Source: Motilimonas pumila
GTDB lineage: Bacteria > Pseudomonadota > Gammaproteobacteria > Enterobacterales > CBDFNC01
Assembly (NCBI RefSeq): GCF_003596335.1
Contig: NZ_QZCH01000010.1
Location: forward strand, 62,001-126,000
Length of the DNA stretch: 64,000 nucleotides
Direction of reading: 5' to 3'
The first letter of the stretch is position 1; every line of letters begins with the position of its first letter. The notes beneath the pieces were generated by a model. That model was given only the letters and a program-made list of their open reading frames with translations. It was not told where the DNA came from and made no database searches. The position numbers and the translations under genes are program-made. Shown piece by piece: positions 53,194 through 61,300 of the stretch.

Positions 53194-55337
53194 GCTTTAC
53201 TCCTGCTTACCTTGACCGATTTGACCCGACCAGCACTGCTTTGTTTTGAGGGCTCGACGGGGGTAACGTTTGCCGCAGGCGGCAATACCTGCTCTTTGGG
53301 CCCATCCGCTATCACCTTGCCTTGCTCCATGATGATAACGCGATCGCACAGCGCTAAAACTGCAGGCTTATGTGTGACCACAACCATGGCGCACTGTGCT
53401 TGAGCTAACCCTTTGAGAACATGTCGTTCGGTTTGCTGATCCATGGCACTGGTAGGTTCATCTAACAACAATAATTGTGGCTTGCGTAATAAGGCTCTGG
53501 CCAAGGCAACGGTTTGCCTTTGGCCACCGGATAAACAGCGACCAAACTCTCCGACCTGACTCTCTAAACCGGCGCTCAGCCTGCCAATGATGCTGGCAAC
53601 ACCAGAATCAAGGAGGACCTTACTTAAATGCTGTTCGTCGAGGTGCTGACAACCCGCAGTGATATTTTCAAGCACTGAACCAAAAAATAACTGAGGTTGC
53701 TGTGATACCCAGCCAGTATGTTGACGGACTAAGCTAGGCGGCCATAATTTTGCGTCGATGTCGTCATAGTTTAATTGCCCTTGACTAGCAGAAAGCTGAT
53801 TAGCAAGCAGTGCTAATAAAGTCGACTTGCCGGCCCCAGCAGAGCCAAGTACTGCCACTTTCTCACCGGGCTTCAAACTCAAGTTTATATCCTGCAATAC
53901 CCACAAATCTTGGTCAGGATATTGAAAAGCCACATTTTGTAATTTAATGCGCCCACTAAACTGGCTATTTTGTACCACTTGGCCATCGCTATTTTCTTGC
54001 TCTAATGCCATCACAGCTTCCAGACCTTGAATCGCTGAGCGCGATTGCTGGTAACGCAATAACAAACCAGAAACTTGATTGACCGCACTGGCGCTGCGAC
54101 CACTGAGCATCACTATGGCAATCAAAGCGCCCATGCTCAAGATGCCTTCAGCGATTTGATAAACCCCCACAACAATCAGACCTATGGTCACTAAATGCTG
54201 GCTATTCATGACGAAGTGGGTAACAAAGCTTGAGGTTTGCTTTGCTTTAATATTCCAATCGGCCAGGGCTGCCACCGTTTGTTCCCAACGCCGCTGCGCT
54301 TCACCTTCACCATTGATCTGTTTGGTTTCTACCAAGTTATTCAAACTTTCAACCAGGTGTGCCTGACGCGCGGTAGATAGCTTGCCCGTTTCTTCAAGAG
54401 CCTGTTTCACCTTAGGTTGCACCGCTAAACTTAACAGTAAAACCACGCACATGATGCTGACAGGAATAAATACCATGTAGCCCCCGAGCCAATAAATCAG
54501 GCCAAAGAATAACAAGGTGAAAGGCAAGTCGACCAAGGTCACCATGGTGGCGGAGGTAAGAAAGTCTCTGACGCTGTCGAACTCTTGAATTTGTTTACTG
54601 AAGGCACCCGCAGATTGCGGCCGTTGTGACAGCTTCATGCCCATGGTTTTAGCAAATAATTGCGAAGATAGCGCCAAGTCCACTTGCCTGCCAGCCATGT
54701 CCGTTAAATGACAGCGCGCTTGTCGTAAAATCCAGTCAAAGATTAATGCCAAGAGCGCGCCCGTCGCTAATACCCACAAGGTATCAAATGCTGCGTTAGG
54801 CACCACTCTGTCGTACACATTCATGGTGAACAAGGGCACCACAAGGGCCAGTAAATTGACCAATAAAGACGCTAGAATTAAGTCGCGATACCAAGGTTTC
54901 ACTTGATCCATCGCCGCCCAAAACCAATGTTTATAGCTTGACTTCTGATACGGCTCAACGCGAGGGTCCGGCGACTGTTGCGCCGAGACTCGCCACACTT
55001 GCTCGCAATCCATAAGCACTTGTTGGCGCGGCAATGTCACTTCAACCTGCTGCGAGCAATCGTATAAAATGAAGTGGTCACCTTCTATTTGGGTCACAAT
55101 GACCGGCCCTTGTGCGCCTTGTAACAACAGGGGTAGATTATCGCAAGTGATATCACTGAACTCAGCCAATTGCCCGTGTAAACCAGCATTGGCTAAGGCA
55201 CGAGACAAGTGCTCTGCGGTTAAGCCTGATTGACCTAGGGGTAACCCAGCAAGCACCTTAGACAAGTGGCAGCGCTTAGCAAAATGTCGAGCCAGATAGC
55301 TGACCGCCTCAGTCCATGGCGTAGAGGTTAATTGCAT
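53190..55337 (-). CDS. Type I secretion ABC transporter/permease (LapB/RtxB-like)
   Basis: A 715-residue exporter that moves the adhesin across the inner membrane. N-terminal C39-like domain (1-125) without the catalytic Cys, as in LapB-type transporters; membrane domain with about six helices (150-430); ATPase domain with Walker A GSAGAGKST, signature LSGGQRQ and Walker B LLLLDEPTSAMD. The ATG directly follows the adhesin stop codon and AAGGA lies upstream, so adhesin and transporter are coupled. Confidence 0.95.
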   Translation of the reverse strand: MQLTSTPWTEAVSYLARHFAKRCHLSKVLAGLPLGQSGLTAEHLSRALANAGLHGQLAEFSDITCDNLPLLLQGAQGPVIVTQIEGDHFILYDCSQQVEVTLPRQQVLMDCEQVWRVSAQQSPDPRVEPYQKSSYKHWFWAAMDQVKPWYRDLILASLLVNLLALVVPLFTMNVYDRVVPNAAFDTLWVLATGALLALIFDWILRQARCHLTDMAGRQVDLALSSQLFAKTMGMKLSQRPQSAGAFSKQIQEFDSVRDFLTSATMVTLVDLPFTLLFFGLIYWLGGYMVFIPVSIMCVVLLLSLAVQPKVKQALEETGKLSTARQAHLVESLNNLVETKQINGEGEAQRRWEQTVAALADWNIKAKQTSSFVTHFVMNSQHLVTIGLIVVGVYQIAEGILSMGALIAIVMLSGRSASAVNQVSGLLLRYQQSRSAIQGLEAVMALEQENSDGQVVQNSQFSGRIKLQNVAFQYPDQDLWVLQDINLSLKPGEKVAVLGSAGAGKSTLLALLANQLSASQGQLNYDDIDAKLWPPSLVRQHTGWVSQQPQLFFGSVLENITAGCQHLDEQHLSKVLLDSGVASIIGRLSAGLESQVGEFGRCLSGGQRQTVALARALLRKPQLLLLDEPTSAMDQQTERHVLKGLAQAQCAMVVVTHKPAVLALCDRVIIMEQGKVIADGPKEQVLPPAANVTPVEPSKQSSAGRVKSVKVSRSKA

Positions 55338-58300
55338 CTAGCTTCCTTGTCCGGTGATAATGGTCTCGTCGGTTAATAAACGTTGCAAGATATCAGCCTC
55401 GGTTGCGCTGCCTATGGATTCGCCATACAAAGCTTCCAAACTGATGTCGGTTAACTCAATCGTTTGAGTAATATCAGTGCCGGCAGGTTTAATTTCGATG
55501 GTGGTGCTGCCGGCGTTTTCTTGCAAGTCAATCAACACATCCAACTCAGTTCCTGTGCTGGCTGCTTGTCCGATTAATAGCTGGGTGAGATCGATACTGT
55601 CTTGGCCCACGCTAAATTGATTAATGACATCAGCTGCCGGGGTCAGCGCTGAACCTGCATCGGTTAAGTTAAAGATAAATGCATTTTGCCCACCGCCACT
55701 AGTGATGACGTCATCACCCGCACCGGCATTGATAATATCGTTATCTGCCGAACCATTGATAACGCCAGTGTCGGCAACCACTGAAACCTCAATAAACTGC
55801 TCTTCTCCCACGGCCTGATCGCCATTGAGCTCAGCTACAGGGATGATGCCTAATGTGAAGTCTTGTGCACTCACCGCCCCCGTCATCATTATGCCGTCGA
55901 CGTCATCTAACATGACTTTCCACTGTTCGCCGTCAACACTGCCTTTGTCAAAAGTCACTCCCGCGGGGGCACCAGTGATATAGATATAACCCTGCTCATT
56001 GACGGGATCAGGGTTAACTAAACTTAAGTCCAACTTAAGTGGCACGCTGGTATTTTCTGTAATCACTATATTGTTAGCAAATGCGGTTAACTCAGGTTCG
56101 TCTAGTACCGGCACCAGATCCAACGTCATATTGTGTAAGCTTGGATCGCCTAAATCAGACTCAAGCTTGCCGCCAACAATCGCCTCGTCTTTGGTTCCTA
56201 GCCCTACCGTTAAATCAAAATGGCCAAATGCAGAATCACCGGTAATCAGCTCAAAGCCGTCTACTTCCGTCGTTTCAAGTAATAACGTCGCGGTCGCTTG
56301 CTTGCCCGAAATGAAAAAGCCAGCTTCCTGGCTTCCCACTCGAATACCCACTAAGCCATCAAATGCTGTTGCATCTGAAGCGTCAAAGTTCACCGTGACA
56401 GTTAAACGCAGCAGCTCATTGCTATTCGTTTCAAGGCTTTCTCCTTTTAACTCAACAAACGTAATATCACCCTCTGCGCCGGTTAAGGCATCGGGCGCAG
56501 AAAATATCTGAGTATCATCACCCTCGGGTAGCACTTCTAAAACAAAGTCCCCACTAGTGGTCACAAAATCTGTGGTGCCTTTTTCATAAGTAATGACTTC
56601 GATGCTCATTGGAATATCACCGCTGAAGTCTAGCGGCGGCTTGATAACGATATTTGCCAAGTCTGCTTGCTCAACGCTCCAACGGAAAGTGCCTTTACCT
56701 TCAAAGCTGCCGCCGTCCAAGCCATTATTTGGTACCTCGGTATAGCTGCCATCACCGTTATCACTAGCCACCAGCGCCCCTGCAGGCACGCCTTTAATTA
56801 CAATAGACATAGTTTCAGAGCCATCATCATCGACAAAGTCGACCACTGGCGTTAAAGGAATGTAAGTGTCTTCATCACCGCGGGCTTCCACATCACTAAT
56901 GTTGGCGTGATCCGTAACAGGCAATACATCAAAAGTTAACGTGCTATTGGTCTGACCAGAGTCGGTGACATCACCACCATCACAACCTTGCGCAACATCC
57001 GTCACCTGAGTTTGAATATCAATATTGATCGGGCCGGAGTAATTTCTAGGCGGCAAATATGCAATTTGGTCAATTTTATCGAAATCATGCACTTGCCATG
57101 TATCTGGCGACGAAGACACTTTTGTTGCCACGCTAGGCAACGCCAATATATGACCACCGTCGTTGAGCACTAAAAACATGTCTGTGACGCTTTCGATGCC
57201 TTCTCCAGGAATATTAGAGTCTGCAAAGGTAAAGCTCAGGTCGAGGTAAGTCGGAGTATCTTCAATTATTTCTGTTTTATCTGAGCTAACAATCACGCCA
57301 TCAACCACCGGAGCGATCGCTAACGTCAAGGTTTGGAACTCGGTTAAAGTATCTCCGCTGTCGCTATCTGTGGCGATAGCGGTAATAGGAACAGTCATCT
57401 TGCCCGCAAAATCAGGGTCGATATTAGTCACTACTAAACCAGGAATATCTTTTTCTAAGAATAAGTACTGCACCACGACTTTGCCGCTATCGTCATAGTC
57501 CGCCTTTATTCCAGGGCCCGATAGCACTGCACCATGAGGTAAGTCCTTGGCTAACACTCTAAAGCTCACAACATCATTGTCGTCACCTTTAACGTTAGGG
57601 TTAAGATCAGCTCCGGCAGCAACAGGGCTATCTTCTTGACCATCAATGCATGGCACCGTTTGTAGGTCATCAATATCACTGGCGTCGCTGTCGGCCTTAT
57701 CTTGCGTAAAGTGTACTTGGATGTTGGTGACAATCATCTCGGCATCTTCGCCGTCTATCACTCGGGCGTTAATGATTAAGCTAGAAGGACTGTCAGTCGC
57801 TTTGCTGGAGACGACCGTGGCATTAGCCAGAATATCAGCCAAGCTTTCCATTACGCTGTCTGAGGTTAGGCCCGTCGCTGGAATATACCAACGACCGTTG
57901 CCGTCATGAATGGCTTCGTTGGGATGTGAGATATACCAGTCGGCTGCATTGGGCGCCTGAATAATGATGTAGTCGAGATACTCTGAACCATCATTGTCCA
58001 TGTCATTGAACCCAACCATGCCAGACAAATTGATCGGGCTTCCATCATCACTGACCCTTACTGTGGCATCCGCCACTAGTCGGGTAATATCCTCGATGGT
58101 TTCATTCTCCGGAGACACTAAGTCCTCAACTTGTGCCGAAACTGCAATGACCACATTATCTGCGTAACTCGCAGTTACCGTTTCACCCGTTTCTGAGGTA
58201 TCGGTAATGGTGTAGCTCACATCAAAAGTAAAATTACCACTGGCGTCTTCCTGCGCGGTTACCGCTAAACGTTGACTCGTCAACAACTCAGTTAAGGTTG

Positions 58301-61300
58301 GACTGGTCACATCTAATAGCGTAGCCAAGTCAACAGGCACACTGATTGGGCTGCCATCCAGGTATAAAGTCATACCCGCTGGCATATTATCAATGCTAAA
58401 AGCCGTCACCGTTTCACTGCCATCGATGTCAGCCCCAATGTTAGGCAAAATGGATAAATTGATAAGCCTGTCTTCGATGCCTTCAGCGTAAAGATCTGAA
58501 TTGGAATCATTGGTATCAACCGCTGGCGTGATATTGATATTCAAGTCGAGTAAGAATTCACTGTCGTTGGTTTCACCATTTGGATCGCCATCGGGTTCAC
58601 TGTCGCCATCTGGCTCGGTCACAACGATTTCAAGTTTGAGGTTAACTTGGCCACTAAAATCTTGTTTAGGTTTGAGATATAACGCGCTGATCTCAGCTTG
58701 CGTAACTTGATATACAGGTAAACCTGTGACCTCATCAATGTGAGCAACCTTCACGCTTGCCGGATCGCCACTACTGTCTGTTAGGCTAAAGCCTTCGGGG
58801 ACGCCACTTAACAAAATATTGATAGATTCTGAGCCATCATCGTCTTCTGTCGACAGCTGCACATTAAGCTGAATAAGCTCATCTTCAAACCAAACTTTGG
58901 TATTGGTGATGGTTTGACTGTCATCATCAAACGTCCAGTCGCCTCCCGCGATAACAGTGGGATCATCCACCACGCCTTTGAGCAATACTTCGAACTCTTT
59001 TTCGACTGACTCAGCCACCGCGCTGGCGGGGTCTGGGGCAATACCATCTTGCGTGCTTTCCGTAGCCAACGCTTTCACGCGAATCTTAAATTGACCACTG
59101 ACAGAACTGATATCTTCTTTTGGTAATAGCCCGACTTTACCGGCGCTAAGGTCGTCGTTAGACACCACAAATACACCGCTGCCAAGACTAGTTACCAAGC
59201 CACCATCGACGCTGACTACTTGCCAATCGTCTGGCACTGTAAACTGAAATGATAAACTTTCACTGCCGTCTATATCCGTCAGTTTTCCGCTGACAACATC
59301 ATTTAATATAATGACTTCGTCTTCGAGGCCTCTCACGTCTTTGACGGTTAACTCAGGAGTATCAGCCACCGGCTTAACGTTAAAGGTCACTTCTTTTGGC
59401 GGTAACAATTGCGCAGTGTCAGCATTGTCTTTTTCGGTGCTGATAGGGCTGATCACAAAGCGTAATTGACCGGCTAGGCTTTCTTCAACTGTTCCGTCAA
59501 ACTTAACGGTTAGTAAGTCTGCTTCGCTGGCACTAATAATGTCGCCATCAGCAATGGCTGTGCCATTTAAAGTGAGCTCTAGGCCAGCTTCTATATCGCT
59601 TATTTGATAAGACAGCACCTCTGAATCATCGTCTATCGACGCATCAAACAAATCGGCTTTGAGAGTAACTTGAGTTGCCCCACCATCTTCCTGTAAATCG
59701 TAACTGTAAACGGATACGGCATCATCCCAAACGGGTACGTCAGCAATAGAATTAACGGTGATGTCATAATTCTGGGTTAAATCTAAGCCATTTTTAATAT
59801 CGGCAGAAATACCTAAAGTAATGCTTTGAGAGTAATCCGAACTGTTAAGTAAAGGCGTGAAGACTAAGTCGCCTTTTGGTACATAAACCCCACTGCCTAG
59901 GGGAGACTCTTCAATTTGGCTGGCTAACAGTATTAACTCATCTGTCGCAGGGTCATAAGCAACCAATGGGCTGCCATTGAAAGTCAGGGTGCCACCTTTC
60001 AATGAGGCTTGATCAAAGCGGATCTCCGTGACTTCTTCATCGTTATCTTTGTCTCCTACGGTCACCTTTAGATCAAGCAGCAAAGGTTGATCCTCACCTG
60101 TTTCAGTGGTGGTCAAAATAATCTGCCCTTTTTCATCCGCCACTAATATGTCTAAGAAAGAGGACCTTTCATCGCCATCATTATCCTGAATCACGTATTC
60201 AACAATCTTATTAATAGCAAAACCCGGACGTTCAGTGATGACGCTCTCCAGTTGCACTTGACCGTCAGCTGAAACCACTAAAGTTGCATAACTTACGCCA
60301 TCATTGTCGATCAGGGTGATGGTATCGCCAGGAGCATAAGTCACGCTATCGACAATCACCCGGTTAATTGCCCCTCCGTCTTCCCCCACGTGCTTATCAA
60401 TTTCTAAATCAAGGCTTTTACTCTGACCTTCGTACAAGATGATGTCATTCAATCCCATGGTTGGAGCATCATCTTTGAACGCTATGGTAACTTCAGAAGC
60501 AAAACTTGGCGCAAGGTCAATATCACCATCAGCATCTAGCGCTTCAATGTCTAAGTTGAGCAATAAAGTGTCATCGTTACCTTCTGCTTTATCATGATCG
60601 AGCGGTCCACGTAATTGGGCGTCTATAGTGCCGTCGAGGTTAAAGCGAATACGAAAAACTTCATTGCCATCCGCTTTGGCCACCCACCATCCATCATCAT
60701 TGGCTGAACCATTAAACTTCACCGCGGCACCGCCACTGGTAATCCCCGGGATAATGGCACCTGCTAAAACGGGACGAATTTCTACCACATCATCACTGCC
60801 GGCATTAATGGTTATGTCAACTTGGTCTTTGTCTTTACCCTCTTGTTCAACCACGTTTTCATCTAAAACGATATTTTCAGTCACCCGAATAATGGGCCTT
60901 AAACCGTCCCAAATTTCTAGGTTTGCTTGCGCCGCTGCTGTTGAGCCATCGCTGTCTGTGACTATTAACGGTAGGCTGATATCAAGCTTTTGATCATTGC
61001 TAACAGGTAAATGATCCACCGCTTGCTCTAAGCTAAATGTCATCGTCACTTGTTGCGTCTCACCTGGGCTAACGATGGTTGATGGTGGCAGCTCCAAGGT
61101 AAAAATAGTGTCCCCAGATAGCGTGACACCGGAATACAAACCACCAGCCCCCACAAACCAATTGACGGCTTCGCCATTGTGAGTCAGGTAAGAGCCGTCT
61201 GTTAGTTGTACTTGACTCCCTGAAGTCACGTCGAGATCTAACGCCATAATAGGGTCTTGCGAAGCCGTTATGTTGACCTTGGCGTTGTCGGTATTGCTCA

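Noticed and set aside
55999..56511. 170-codon Ser/Thr/Val-rich plus-strand frame
   Set aside because: Antisense of the adhesin; its composition mirrors the Asp/Thr/Val repeats. The same applies to other plus frames across 55.6-64 kb.
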